Numbered from the stretch's first letter, positions 42,721-54,589 are shown. The stretch: DNA of 64,000 nt from Cryoendolithus antarcticus (GCA_002077065.1 NAJO01000019.1:186001-250000), one strand, 5' to 3'. Notes: generated by a model from the letters alone, not told the origin. A program made the numbers and translations.

Positions 42721-44034
42721 CTATCTTACAACTTTGCCATCAACGCTCTCCTCGATCCCTCTCATCTTCTCATACACACGTAGCTTCTCCTCTCCCGCAC
42801 TGCCTCCAAACACCGCCTTGACAATCCCCAGCTTATTGCCAATGAACAGCAAAGGTGTGAACAGCCAGGTTGCAGCGGTCAAAACTCCTGTACTCAATGC
42901 AAAGCTCGACGTCTTGACAGCCAGACGCAGTGCTGTCGTCCCTGCTTCAGTCTGCGGGTTCGCGACGTCCGGCACACCAGGCAGCAGAACCTGAGCCTTG
43001 TTGATGAAAGGCCGCATGTCGCGCTCGTAGGCCGCCAATGCCGCTTTGATGTCCCCGCGATAAGTGGTCAGACAGCCTGCTAGCATGTAGGCGCCCACAA
43101 GCGCAGCGGTGGTGCCGAGCCCAGTGACGCCGCTGGGAGCGTAGCCGGCATCACCTAACACCACGACACGGCCTTTGTCGGTAGACCATGAGTCCATCTT
43201 CACTCGAGCTGTTCGAAGTAGATAGAAGGTCTCCGATGCGTCAATGTGATCGAGTATTCGAGGGACCTCCCAACCCATGCCCGAGAAAATCTTCTTCAGC
43301 AGAGCCTTCTGCTCTGCCTGTGGCAGGCCAACAATCTCGTCTGTCTCATTGTCGTTGATTCGGCACAGATACACGCCTGACTGCTTTCTGGCCTTATCGG
43401 GTCTAATCAGCACGTTCCTCCCCGCTGCAAGGTGGAAGCGACTCCAAGTCTCATCTTGAGGCGCCCATGGGATCGTGAAAGTCCCAATGTAGCCCTTAAG
43501 GCTCCTTACATAGCCTTCCTTTGGTTTGCCGAAAGCCAACTCGCGCGTCCGGCTTCCCAGTCCATCGGCACCGACTACGAGATCAAAGTCTCGCTCTGCA
43601 CCACTAGTGAGCTTCACAGTGACGCGATCATCCTTTCCAGTGAGTCCGGTGATGCTATCGCCGAAGATATACTCAGTCTCATCCTTCGAAGCTTGATAGA
43701 AGGCATCTGCCATATCGCCTCGCAGGATCTCGATCTCGCGCACGGGGCTATTGACGCTGTTCGAGACGGGAAAGCGACCAATGTCTTTGTCGTTCTCGTC
43801 GACGACCCGCATGCCATCGTCATGAACTATGCGTTTGCGAATCGCTTGCTCGACGCCCATGAAACGCGCTGCCTGGATGCCAGGACCAACGAGGTCGATT
43901 TGCTGGCCTTCTATGCGGATTGACGTCGAGCGCTCGACGATGGTGGTGTTGAAGCCATTGCGATTGAGGAGAACCGCGAGAGCTGGGCCCGCGATGCCAG
44001 CTCCGGAGATGAGGATGTGAGGTGTAGAAGTCAT
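42721..44034 (-). CDS. FAD-dependent monooxygenase (PHBH/UbiH-like)
   Basis: 437 residues, one exon. The dinucleotide-binding motif is at the N-terminus (ISGAGIAGPALAVLL, GxGxxG) with the following acidic strand end VERS. The FAD/NADPH motif DLVVGADGLGSRTR lies near residue 155 and the ribityl-binding GDAGYAPSGVTGLGT near residue 297. This is group A flavoprotein hydroxylase architecture, which oxidises aromatic or polyketide substrates with NADPH and O2. A hydrophobic stretch near the C-terminus (GVLTAATWLFTPLLFIG) may anchor it to a membrane. The substrate is unknown. An SDR on the same strand upstream is the only metabolic neighbour; no synthase is present, so a biosynthetic cluster is not supported. 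Confidence 0.9.
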   Translation of the reverse strand: MTSTPHILISGAGIAGPALAVLLNRNGFNTTIVERSTSIRIEGQQIDLVGPGIQAARFMGVEQAIRKRIVHDDGMRVVDENDKDIGRFPVSNSVNSPVREIEILRGDMADAFYQASKDETEYIFGDSITGLTGKDDRVTVKLTSGAERDFDLVVGADGLGSRTRELAFGKPKEGYVRSLKGYIGTFTIPWAPQDETWSRFHLAAGRNVLIRPDKARKQSGVYLCRINDNETDEIVGLPQAEQKALLKKIFSGMGWEVPRILDHIDASETFYLLRTARVKMDSWSTDKGRVVVLGDAGYAPSGVTGLGTTAALVGAYMLAGCLTTYRGDIKAALAAYERDMRPFINKAQVLLPGVPDVANPQTEAGTTALRLAVKTSSFALSTGVLTAATWLFTPLLFIGNKLGIVKAVFGGSAGEEKLRVYEKMRGIEESVDGKVVR

Positions 44035-44615
44035 GTCAAAGGTGTTGTTATGGTCACGTTTGATGGAATCGACGTAATGAAAATGCGATCATCTGAAAGG
44101 GCCTGTCGAGGGTTTTGTACAGACCTACCGACCTTATCGGACTATCGACTTCGATGGCTCACGCTACGCTTCCAGTAACGACGTATTGCGAAGGCAACCT
44201 TGTTGGACGGGAGCTAGAGTATCCGTGAAAGCCCTGGCGATAACCACATCCGCGAGGAAAGTAGTCACAATGGTCTGGGTGGTGAGAGAAGATGAAACCT
44301 TCATGAATGTCGGGTACGGCGAAGGGTAGCCGGTCGCGCTGAATACTGCAGGGTGATTGGCTGTGTGACGCACTACCAACATGCCTTCTCCCAAACGATT
44401 GCTAAGTACGACAACAGCGGATCCATGTGCCAGCTGGCCTTGACAGGCTTCGTTCCTCTGTCGCATTTCACCGATGCTGTCCATACGCTGGTATAACTGG
44501 TTGTCGCGTTTCACACTGGCCTGACGCGTCCGATCCTTCTCACCGTCCGAATCCATATGGCTCGGCGTAGTTAGGCCATGCTCAACTACGAGTGTTGCAT
44601 AAGACCCATGGCTTT
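44035..44615. other. Intergenic between SDR and monooxygenase
   Basis: 581 bp between the SDR stop and the monooxygenase start, same strand. It should hold the monooxygenase promoter; short open frames only. Confidence 0.45.
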
Positions 44616-45662
44616 CTACGTGCTGAATTTGAAGCCTCCGTTCGCACAGATTACGCTGCCGGTACACCATCCTGAGTCGGGCGTGCAGAGCATGGCGATA
44701 GTGCCAGCAATGTCCGACTCGTATGCCTGTGCAACTCCGTCAGCTTGTAACAGAATGATCAATCACCCGAGGTTGAACTCACAGGTCTTCCTCCTGCGAA
44801 GCTGGCGTCCTCGACGAATTTCTCCCGATCGATACCAGGCCTGACAGCAGCCAGAGGCGTATTAATGGTCCAGTGACTCATCTGCTCCTGGAACTCCCGC
44901 GTAGTACCGCTGTACATGTCGGTTGCGACCGGTCCTGGGTTGACGGCATTGACAGTTGCTCTTTCGGCTAGCTCACGTGCCCAAGTCCGTGTCATGGCTT
45001 CTAATGCAGCTTTCGTGCCGCCGTATCTAACGTGAGTCAGCCACAATGCATCAATCGGTAGAACGAACAATCGACGCGTCGGCTATGATCGACGAAATGC
45101 CACCGACTTACACAGATTGCTTTGCGAATCCCAGGCTCGCGCTCACACTCGATACATTGACAACCCTGCCACTCCGATCATGAGGGAAGTACGGAATCGC
45201 AGCCTTCATCAGCAATAGCGGTCCCCTTACATTGACATTATACAGCTGCGCGAAGTCCTCAGCATCGCATTCTTCGACGAGTCGATTGCTTGCGACTCCA
45301 GCGTTATTGATAAGTATATCGATTTGGAACTTCTTCGTCTTTGGATGCGAGAAATTGTTCGAGGCGATCTCGATCAAGTGAGCAGGGCCTTTCTCCGTGC
45401 CCATATCTGCCTGAACAGGTAGGCATCGAATGCCATGGGCCTCTTCGAGTTTCCTCGCCAATGCTGCAGTCTTCTCGGCCGAGGAGTCGCTTGTATAGTT
45501 CATGACCAGTGAAGCACCTTTGGCTGCCAGATTCTCGCATGTCGCTGCGCCGATTCCGCGAGAGGCTCCCGTGATCACTGCGAGCTTGCCCTCGAGTATG
45601 CGAGATCCTGCTCCACCAGCCCAATTCGTAGACTGTGAACGACTAGCTGTAGGGCGAGACAT
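44616..45662 (-). CDS. Short-chain dehydrogenase/reductase
   Basis: Exons 45662-45112, 45026-44783 and 44726-44616, with introns of 85 bp (GTAAGT...TTAG) and 56 bp (GTGAGT...ACAG), give 301 residues. Classical SDR motifs are all present: TGASRGIG at 31-38, NNAG at 119-122, catalytic Ser171/172, and Tyr185/Lys189 in YGGTK, which is assembled across the first intron. PGPVATDMY follows. The last exon supplies the family ending (TGSVICANGGFKF). It is closest in feel to 3-oxoacyl-reductase or glucose dehydrogenase-like SDRs with NADP(H); the substrate is unknown. Residues 1-22 are a Ser/Arg/Gly-rich extension. Confidence 0.9.
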
Positions 45663-46065
45663 GGTGACTGTTGGCTTAGGAACTGATTGGAATGGTGTGC
45701 AAGATGTCAGTCCTCTCTGCTAAGTGAGTACGTCAAGTAGCGTGAATACAATGCTAAAGTGTACGCGATCGCTGAACCCGCGTACTCTCTAATTTACATT
45801 GCACGAACTGGAGGTGAACTCTGTAAACGGTACAATGATGTCAGCAAGTGGGTCTCTATGTTCTACACGAAGCCAAGACCGACCACGCATTGCTGCAGCG
45901 CGACTAATTTTTCAGCTACTCGTAGTGCATATCAATGTCCAGTGGTAAGCATGTGACCAAGCAAGCCATTGAGCTGTTATTGCAGCCACGTTGATCAAGC
46001 AAGGTCATGACTGCTCGATTCTCCGCCCCCGGATTGGTTGCTCACAGCACGCGCTTGCATCTCGA
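45663..46065. other. Intergenic, SDR promoter side
   Basis: 403 bp between the SDR start and the stop of the RING/coiled-coil gene; nothing else supported. Confidence 0.45.
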
Positions 46066-48320
46066 CTACCGCCGGACGCTCCTCCTCCCGTTCGCAGTGA
46101 ACAAGCCACGCGATGACTGAAACCTTGCGCGGGGCTGAGCGTGCTCATAACGTGACGGTTGGGCGAATGTGCTGCGCACGCCGCGGATCTGCGACAGCCC
46201 TACATCGCTGATCTGGGATGACGAAGGTGGCAATGTGATCCTGCTGCGCGACGCTGCTGTCCGATGGTGCGTACCAGCAACATTGGAGCGGTGGCTCGCA
46301 ACTCGCGTGTTACCGAAATTAGATTCCGCAGGTCGCCACAATTCGCTGTTGTTCCGTTGGTCGCGATGGTAGTCTGAATGCAGTTCCCTCGTCGACCGAA
46401 TATTGCCCGATTGACTCATACTATCTGGCGGTCGAGCATAGCTGGTAGGATTGGCTTGCTGTCCATCTCGCCGATGTGATATTAGCTGGGGACGGCTTTG
46501 ATACATTGGCTGACGCGAACCGACGAAGCTCTGTCGCGACGACGCGCGTACGTCCATGGCAGTGTCAGAGGATGGCACGCCTCCACGATGAAAGAACGGA
46601 CTGATCAAAGACGACTGAGGCGGTCGATCAGGTCGCTGCGGTGTAGCGTATGAATTCGGCGAAGTCATTGGTGGTCCGGCATATTGCACTTCTCCTGAGA
46701 ACACGTGCGTGGGCTCACGGGCCTGCGCCGCTTGCTGTGCTGCTGCACTCCCATACACTGCATCATAGTGGCGTATTCGCGAAGATCGGCCGGCGTTGGA
46801 ACGTTCGCTAGCGGTGGAATCTAAATACCGGTGTGCTCTACTGTCACGAACGTCCCATGGCTGACTCGGTTGTGCCGCCGAGGTGATCTGCATCGGCTCG
46901 TCGTATCGTGTCTCGCCGATCAGCGTCTGTGTAGTGTATGCTGCGTGCCCGGACACGTGTCTAGAGGACCTCTGCGTAGCAGGGGCGTGGAAGGCAGCAG
47001 GTGCCACTTCGTAGGTAGGCCTTTCGTGTATGATATGCGGAATACTGTACCGCATCTGCACAGGCTCGGGCTGACTCGAAGCAGGAGCTCCGCTCTCATC
47101 TCGAGCTACCAACCTGCGAGTTGGCTTCGAGAATGGAGGTGGCATCAGATCGCGGCTGCTCGTGCGCTGTTTGCCAGGGCCATTGAGAGGTCGGGCATCT
47201 TTGGGCTGGGTGAGACCCTGTTCCATGGGGTGCTGACGCTTTGTGTGGATGTTGGGCGGTGGGTCACCCACTAGAAACCATGTCAATGACTTATCCGACA
47301 GTGCATCCAAAGGCAACATACCTGCGGTGGTAGAACTTGACGGAAACCTACCGCCCTCTGCGACATCTTGCTGCACAGCCGATTGTGCTGCATCCTTGCT
47401 TTGTTGATGAGCGTCGCGTCGATACTGATAGTCACGTGCGGGAACAAGATAGCCAAGGTCGGCGAGCTGCGCTCGCATCTGCGCTAGGTTCCTGACGTAG
47501 TCAGCTTTGTGCAGGTCGAGATAGGAGGAATGCCACTCACTCTGCCATCTGAGGAACAATGCCAAGGTAGTGATTGATCACTGCTTCTCTTTTCTGCCAC
47601 TTCCGCAGTTGCGCCAAGTCCTTCTCGTGAGCTGACCTGGTCAGGGCGGCTTCACGCTGCATGCGCTGCATTTCCGCCTCAGCGTGCTTCCTTTGTTCCA
47701 GCTCGCCAGCATGTGCCGCCTCAGTCACCGCATTCAAGTGCTCGGCAACTTGACATCGAGCATGTATCTTCTGCGCAAAGCGCGCAAGTGCTACATATTG
47801 AAACTGATTGGCGATCAGCAATTGTCCACGCAATGAATCGATCTCAGACCTACTCTCACTGCTTCCATCCCAGTCGATGACGCTTCAATCTCAACAGGCG
47901 GGCATTTGAACCAGTTGCTAGGTATCATTGGGTCATGCTCGCCAGCCTGGAACCCTCTAATACCATACATTTGTCGAGGGCTGTCGTCGTGGACATCGAG
48001 GATGCACTGTGGACAGGGAGCTTCAGGTTGGGCATCTTGCCGATGGAACGGTGCCGCTATGATGCGCGTCAGTCTCGGGCAGCTCTTCGCGGGGCTCATC
48101 ATCTCATACCGCCTCCTAGCAGATGCTTCCCGCAGAAAAGATGCGTGCAGTCAGCAATCCACATCCGAGTGACGACGCCATCGTCGTCGCCAGAATTGCT
48201 GTGAAAGCCCTTGTTGCTCTCTCGACTTGCATAGACTTCAGATACAGTGGCTTGACAGATACCACAGCTGAACACGATCTCGAGGACATCCAGATCGTGC
48301 ACTACAGCAGTGTCGCCCAT
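46066..48320 (-). CDS. RING-like zinc-finger and coiled-coil protein with long disordered tail
   Basis: Five exons (48320-48110, 48056-47854, 47803-47541, 47491-47322, 47270-46066) with introns of 49-53 bp give 683 residues; every junction keeps phase. A zinc-binding N-terminus has Cys19-x2-Cys22, Cys58-x-His60, Cys63-x2-His66 (THLFCGKH) and Cys85-x2-Cys88 (CPQC), a RING-like ligand order with a long first loop. YGIRGFQAGEHDPMIPSNWF follows, then a coiled coil (about 150-215, EQRKHAEAEMQRMQREA). The remaining 400 residues are Arg/Ser/Gln/Pro-rich and disordered. I recall similar uncharacterised Dothideomycete RING proteins; Zip3/HEI10-type meiotic ligases share a RING plus coiled coil plus Ser-rich tail layout, but that link is speculation. 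The fourth intron is 51 bp, has no in-frame stop and could be retained. Confidence 0.78.
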
Positions 48321-48593
48321 GACTGCGAGGAGGCATACTCTGTCGAAGGTTGTAATTCTTTAAATATATGGCGGTAAAGGTGAGGGTGCTGACTTGAGAT
48401 GAAGTCGAGTATTGCCCATTCGAGAACTCGTGCTTTCCTTCTCCGGCTATACTTACTTCGCGTTGCCCATGGCAGGCAGGCTATACATGAGGCCTGCCAG
48501 CTCATTCAAACCGCGTCCACACTCGATACTAGGTAGTAAACAAAAGGTCTCTACAAGTTAGATCAATATGTACACTTGGTTATTGACTATGCC

Positions 48594-49289
48594 CTATACG
48601 AAGACCCTGCACGGGTATCTGCAATATTGTTAGCGTGGACACGAGTCCTGGGAAGGAGGCGACGTACGAATCCGAGTACGCCTGGTCCGCTGGCCCTGGC
48701 AATGTGTACCGCTTCCCTTGCAGATGGCGGGAGGCTGGCTTTGGCGGCAGCCCGTCCGCACCTAACACTCCCTTCGCCATACCCTTCTCCTTCTCAAAGA
48801 ATGCACTCAAGCCCTTCTCACCCTCCTCCTTCAGTGCCACAAGCTGCTTGCTCCCTGCATCTCCAATCTGAAGAACATCCTCCTTCGGTGCAGCTGCTGA
48901 GCCCACTGACAAGAGTGCGACTACGTCCGGCTGCCTAACCACCGACAGCTGAGGGTACTGACGTCGCACATCGCGCTTCCAGTATGGGTTCTCCGCGATA
49001 TCCCCTGCTGGGACCGTAACCTTGTCATCGTAGAGTGCTGGGTCGTTGCCGCCGGGTGTTGGGTTGCGGAATTGTGGGTTCATGGGTATACCAGTCGAGC
49101 GCTTCGAGTCGATGGCGAAGAAGTTGTTGATACGCGCGTATATCCCTGTGGGCTGGACTGTGTACTTCTGTATCGATTGTCAATGCTAGCACTGAAGAGA
49201 GCTCGCTGCTGGGTGTTACGAACCTTCCACTGTGCATCGCGACCTGCAGCCGAAGCGGCTGATTTGACAGCCTTCCCAGCAGATGCCAT
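48594..49289 (-). CDS. NADH-ubiquinone oxidoreductase 21.3 kDa subunit
   Basis: Three exons (49289-49224, 49167-48668, 48618-48594) with introns of 56 and 49 bp give 196 residues. The start MASAGKAVKSAASAAGRDAQ, the central IYARINNFFAIDSKRSTGIP-type segment and GDIAENPYWKRDVRRQYPQL with VALLSVGSAA match the fungal complex I 21.3 kDa subunit described in Neurospora. The last exon encodes only seven codons plus stop and gives the characteristic ending YPCRVF-V. Complex I oxidises NADH at the inner mitochondrial membrane; this is an accessory subunit without cofactor. The Gly/Pro-rich FRNPTPGGNDPALYDD patch is also family-typical. It diverges from the NMN adenylyltransferase-like gene. Confidence 0.88.
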
Positions 49290-49619
49290 GCTTCGTGGTG
49301 ATGGAGCGACGCAAGCACAACTCTCAGTGATCTCTCGAGGCCCGTAGCTCGAGGATGTGATGTGAGACAGCGAGGGATTGAGCTGCGCGTAGACTTTGTA
49401 CCGAGCATGATGACATGTGCACCGACATGAAGGACGGCAAGAGTTGAACCGGACACGGGCTTCAACAGCGACGGCAAGGACTAAGCAAGCCCCGTTCCAA
49501 GCATTCGATGACTAGTTTAGGTATGATCCATCCGAGTCTCTGCAAATTGTGTAGTTGCGTAGGAGGCAAAGTGGCACATCCCATCTCGACCACACTCAGA
49601 CATTCTGGTCGAAGACACA
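49290..49619. promoter_or_regulatory. Divergent promoter region, complex I subunit and NMNAT-like gene
   Basis: 330 bp between opposite start codons. No specific operator identified; a tRNA-like stretch near 49440 does not fold into a cloverleaf. Confidence 0.45.
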
Positions 49620-50588
49620 ATGTCAGACGACGACATGGCATTTCAACGAACCCATAAGGCTTTGGCGACCAATCTAGACAAGGCACTCCAGAAATTCCAA
49701 TCGTCCTCATCGAAGTTCCGCGTCCTTCAAACGATCAACCCTCTAGATCCGACCAATCCCCAACCACCAGCCCCAGTCACCCCTTCAGACTCGCCCAGGA
49801 CCCTCTTTATCCTCGACTCCTCTTTCAATCCTCCAAGCATAGCCCACAAAACCCTCGTCGAGTGCGCTTTACGGTCTTCGAACAGCTCAAAGTTTCCAAC
49901 GCCTCACCGACTCCTCCTCCTCTTTAGCACTCAAAACGCCGACAAAGCCCCTTCAGCAGCATCATTTGATCAGAGACTGACGTTGATGACCATCTTCGCC
50001 TCGGACATTCTCTCCAATCTCCTCTCCTCAACTACTTCGACCGACTCCTCGATTCCCTCGATCGACATAGGCGTCACCACAGCCCCGTACTACACCGACA
50101 AATCCGCCGCCATAGATGCCGACTCCTCCAGCCCAAACGCTTACTACCCTCGACGACCCGACGGCGACACGGCGAAACACATCCACCTAATAGGCTTCGA
50201 CACAGCCACCCGCTTCTTCGCCCCAAAATACTACCCCTCCTTCTCCCCTCCCCTCTCAGCTCTGCAACCCTACTTCACAGCGGGCCACTCTCTGCGCGTG
50301 ACTCTGCGACCAGATCCGCAGTTCGGCTCCGTGGCTGATCAGCGGGCTTGGCTCGCTCGATTAGGTGACGGTGAATTGGAGGCGGAGGGCGGCAAGCGGG
50401 AGTGGGCGAAGCAGGTAGAGGTCGTTCAGGCGAACGAGCGGGCGGAGGTTAGTAGTACGAAGATCCGCAAAGCTGCGAAAGCAGGGGAATGGGAAATTGT
50501 GAAGGGACTGTGTACGGAGGGAGTGGCGAGGTGGGTGGAGAGTGCTGGACTGTACGTTGAGGATGCTAGAGGGTCGAAGATGGGGTGA
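49620..50588 (+). CDS. Nicotinamide mononucleotide adenylyltransferase-like protein
   Basis: 322 residues, one exon. The nucleotidyltransferase signature appears as LDSSFNPPSIAHKTL (residues about 66-80, the GSFNPxHxxH variant) and the second motif as SSTKIRKAAKAGEW (about 278-291, the ISSTxIR pattern). FDTATRFFAPKYY between them fits the family. Such proteins transfer AMP from ATP to NMN or related nucleotides in NAD synthesis; yeast Pof1 is a related member. The first motif carries Pro-Ser in place of part of the usual Pro-x-His, so the exact reaction is inference. The start ATG 49620 is the first in frame. Codon use is rich in C-ending codons. Confidence 0.85.
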   Translation: MSDDDMAFQRTHKALATNLDKALQKFQSSSSKFRVLQTINPLDPTNPQPPAPVTPSDSPRTLFILDSSFNPPSIAHKTLVECALRSSNSSKFPTPHRLLLLFSTQNADKAPSAASFDQRLTLMTIFASDILSNLLSSTTSTDSSIPSIDIGVTTAPYYTDKSAAIDADSSSPNAYYPRRPDGDTAKHIHLIGFDTATRFFAPKYYPSFSPPLSALQPYFTAGHSLRVTLRPDPQFGSVADQRAWLARLGDGELEAEGGKREWAKQVEVVQANERAEVSSTKIRKAAKAGEWEIVKGLCTEGVARWVESAGLYVEDARGSKMG

Positions 50589-51022
50589 GCCTTCTATTGC
50601 GTGAAAACTCAAAGTGAGATAATTCTGTTCATGTCACCAAATGCTTTATGCTGCTGCCGAATATGTACACCCATACCAGAGCTTTATCTCTCGCCAAATG
50701 ACGAACGACAGCTAAGAGGCGCGCCGGCCTATGATACACGAAAACATTAGCAACCTATCTATGTATTACAGCGCCAAAGACCCATCCTCTTGAGTATTGC
50801 AATGCGAGAACCGAGCTCGCCTGCATTCATGGAGAGGCTATGCAGAGAAAGATGTCATGGCAGCCTGTACAGTGCACACGACCAGTATGTGCAGTGTCGA
50901 GCTGCGTGAACGCGAATTGCCACCAGAAGTTGGAGGTGGCCAGAAGACGATGTAGTAGTCGGTCCTTGTCGTTTGTAAGTTCGTGAAGCTGAAAGCAGTG
51001 CTGTACCGAGGCTGGCACATGT
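50589..51022. other. Intergenic between convergent genes
   Basis: 434 bp between two stop codons, presumed 3' UTRs; nothing else supported. Confidence 0.45.
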
Positions 51023-53158
51023 CTAGCCCATGATGTTGTCGCCACGTCTCATGTCCCAGCTGGGCTTGAGTTGTGTTGCGAGATCATTCTTAGACGCGAC
51101 CATGTCGGTCGGCAGACGAGAGACGCGGTAAGCACCCGAACGGATAGCGCTCTGCTGAGCAGCGGAGAGGCTCGATTTGTTGGAGCGAATGGATCCAGCA
51201 TCACTTGCACCATCTTGTCCTCGGAAACGCGGCGGCGCTGCGAAGTCAAGTGCGGTGAAAGTGCTCGAGTTGCGAAGCAGGTGCGGAGATGGCATAGGAC
51301 TTAGCTCGTCGAATGCGCTTGCAAGCGGGTTGTGAGCAGCGACGACAGGGCTGTAAGGACGGGAGACACCACGTGGGCTGTCGGGAGTTCGACCGGCTTG
51401 TCTGTCCCTGTATGTGGTGGGAGGCGCGAAGTCATCAGCATTGAAAATTGCCGTATCGTCTTTGAGCAGATGGGGAGTTGGTAGCGACTTCAGCGGCTGA
51501 GGAGGCGGCATTCGCTTCTTCGGCATCGACTGTGCACGGCCACGGGGTCCTGGATGAGCAGACTGAGTCGACTGGTGGCGGCGATGCGGGCTGTAGGAGT
51601 CGGATCCGATGGGCGTGCGAGCCCCGCGCGGTGGTGGCGTCATGGCTCTCCTTCCGACTGGCTGAGCGAAAGGTCGCTGCGTGCTGATGAAGCCTCCAGT
51701 GCTGGGGTCGTAAATTGCGCCGTCGAGGTATGCCGGGTCAACGTCCTCCTGGTACTGAGCAGCTGGAGTGCCTTTCCTGTCATCGAAGTATTCTTTGTAG
51801 AACGAGCGAATCCTATTCGCGCGGATCTCCGGGTTGTCCTCGGGGAGATCAGAAGGTAGCGGCCTGGTGCCCATGACGGAAAGGCGGTTCTGTGGCATCT
51901 GCGGTCGTGCAAGACGAGGCACGGCAGCTGGAACCTCCGCTGCTGGCGGATTGACGTGAATAGAGGATGGGTCAATGTCGTACTCTGATGTCGGTATGCT
52001 GATCTGTGGGAGCGTGGGAGCAGCTTGCTTGAAGGCCTCGCTGGTCGCGATTGGAGACGTGACGGGCTTGCGAGTAGGAGCAGAGTCTTTGCGAGGCGGT
52101 AACGACGCGGTTCGAGCGGACGCAGCATTTGAGGACGTTCGCGGAGGTCGTGCTGCAGACGGCTTCTCCGTGGGCGGAGGCGGTGGCGGAGGTGGTGTAA
52201 ATGTTTCTAATGCCCGGCCTGGTTCCTGAATGCTGGGCAATGGCGCGTCAGAACCTTGACTGGGTTTCCTACTGGGCGGACAACTCTTTGCCTGGCTGTG
52301 CATCTGGCGTGGCGGCTGCTCACCAGAGCTCAGCGAATCGTGTGGTGATTGGGATTGTCCGCGTGTCGGGTATGACTGAGACATCCTTTGCGCATTCTTG
52401 ATCAGGCCAGACTGCTCATTGCCAGATTGCACACTCGTAGCAGCAGACGAGTAAGTCGAAGACTTGTCATTGTGCTGCCGTGCAAAGCCTGGGAACGCTC
52501 CATTCGGTCCGATCTCGCTCTTCAGCATCGTCACTGGGCGGTATGGGTCGTTGTCGTCGTGGAAGGAGCGAGACATGCTGTGGATGGAGCCTCGTGAGTT
52601 GCTGACTTCGGCGGGTAGAAGGTATGGGTTTCCCAGACTCATGTCCATCGAAAGCTGGCGGTTCTTCATGTCTGGCCTCACAGCACCGTTGCTGGTGTCT
52701 GTAACCGTCATCTCCGGCACACCTTTCCGTTGCTTGGCCCACTTCGATTGAGCTGGCTGAGCGTCCATCATGCCAAAGTCAAGCGACTTGTGTGGGTCAT
52801 TAGCGTCTTCGATCTTTTGCTTCTTCACATGCCGTTGGTGCAGCCAGACCATGACAGCGAGTGCGCATAGGAGGGGAATACTACAGTGATGTTAGTGTGC
52901 GTCAAACGTATCGCGAAGCGCGCACACGTACCCGGCGCCAAGGGCAATAGCAATGGTCTGGGTGTTGGCCAGACTGGCTGGCGTCTGACATCCCGAAGCA
53001 GTGTCTTTCGGATTGCAGCTACTTGTCTCCCTTGCGATGATTGTGCGCGTGACCATGTTGTGAACAGACGTTGCCACATCTCCAGCGACATGCTCAATCC
53101 CGCGTTCTTGTACTCTGTTCCATTGTGAAGCAGCGTCGGCCAGCAAACCCAGTTTCAT
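51023..53158 (-). CDS. Single-pass membrane protein with long disordered cytosolic tail
   Basis: Exon 1 53158-52932 and exon 2 52880-51023 across a 51 bp intron (GTACGT...TGTAG) give 694 residues. The N-terminal part has the CNPKDTASGCQTP segment seen in a widespread fungal family, then one membrane helix assembled across the splice (TIAIALGAG-IPLLCALAVMVWL). A basic HQRHVKKQ follows, and then the family motif DPHKSLDFGM just inside. The remaining 570 residues are Ser/Pro/Arg-rich, with a PPPPPPP run and several PxxP stretches, plausible docking sites for SH3 proteins. By the positive-inside rule the long tail is cytosolic. The function of the family is not known to me. Confidence 0.82.
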
Positions 53159-54589
53159 GGTGCGGGTGTCTCGGGACGCGAGACGCGGTTGTGTGATGAG
53201 TGAGTACTACTACTACATATAACCTTTCCTGTCGTGCTTGTCGTAGGGAGTCTTCGCTCAAATCTGTGTTGCTTGCTTTGGTCGGCCGTTTTTTCGTAGC
53301 AACACAGTCCAGTCTTCAATGCTTCGGGGATGATCGGAGACCTGCTGCTACGTCGCGTGCTCGGTGAGATGATCGTAAAGGAGTGTGGTGTACAGTAAGT
53401 AATGAGCGACTGAAACGGGTACAACGAATGACTGGGTGAAGGAATGAACGTCGACGGGGCGCGCAGAAGTGAAGCACTGAGGGTAGTGGTGCAGAGTGAT
53501 GAGGTGAGCGAACCTGCATCCTCGAAGGGCGACAAGGGAGGGCATGGTATCATGGACCGTGCTGAGGCATGGATGCGGAGCTAGTGCTTCACCCTGCTCC
53601 CGCATGTCATTCATTTCGATTATCTCATGCTATAAGTCTCGGCTGCATGGTCACCGATAGGGTCATGTCACCATGGAGGCAGCTTCTATTCCAATAATTT
53701 CACTTCGATCAATCGTCTGGCCGTCGTGAATGTCTCTTGACCGTGTTTCCCAAGTGGCATCACATCGCGTCTCGCTCTCCACATGCAGCCCCTAACTCTA
53801 TACTAGCGCTAATGCCAGGAACCCGTTCTCTGCAGGCGAATCACAATCGTCTTGCAACAGGGCTCGAATGCTTGTTCTGCCGCTGCGGGAGGCTGAGATA
53901 GGCGCCGCCCAATCCCTTCGCCGTCTCATCATCTCGTCGCCCTATACTTACACAGGGTGAACCCGGTCAAAGTCTACAAGACTATTGCATCAGCACGGCA
54001 ATTGCAGAATGACGGCGGAGTGGTCCCCAGAAGCGGTGGGAAACGCGGCAGAAGCTCATCTATTCTTCCTGCATCCGGGATCGGGTCTGTAGGAGTTTGG
54101 TACCGTGCAATTTCCCACTGGAGATCATTATTGTGCGACTGTACAGGGGTGATTCTGCAGCGCGACTGTCTCTGGAAAGTTGACGATCCTCTCCGCTCAC
54201 ACCTAGTGGTCTCATCGCAAGTGCACATCATTCACCGGATACTACTATCTTCGCGGGCCGGATTGTGCGTCGGACGGGGGTCGCGCTGCCACCATTGCCA
54301 CTACCCGTCGCCGCCTTGCAAAGTCATGAGCCACTACCGTAAGTGATCTCATGCCATCGAAGCAATCTCTCAACATCGCTTCACCTTCGAAAAAAGTAGC
54401 ACAGTCCTTGTCGAGGACCTATGCGCGCCAGACGACGTAGCTTGTTTGACGTCTATCGGAGCTGAAGTTGAATCTCGAGCTTGCGGTCGATCTTTATCAC
54501 CTCTCCTTGGGGAGCCTTATTCTTCGAGTCAGTGAAAGTAGTAGAAAGCTAGGTGAAGCGATTTCGATACATGCATTTTCGGCGCCATC
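53159..54589. other. 1.4 kb intergenic region
   Basis: The right boundary is the third accessory patch, the left the promoter of the membrane protein. Only short, overlapping open frames; no feature supported. Confidence 0.45.

Noticed and set aside
42721..45662. Secondary-metabolite cluster formed by the FAD monooxygenase and SDR
   Set aside because: No synthase, transporter or regulator of cluster type lies next to them, and the flanking genes are ordinary.
49430..49500. Possible tRNA (GTTCAAC-like T-loop on the minus strand)
   Set aside because: The T-stem does not pair and no acceptor or D-arm can be placed at the right distance.
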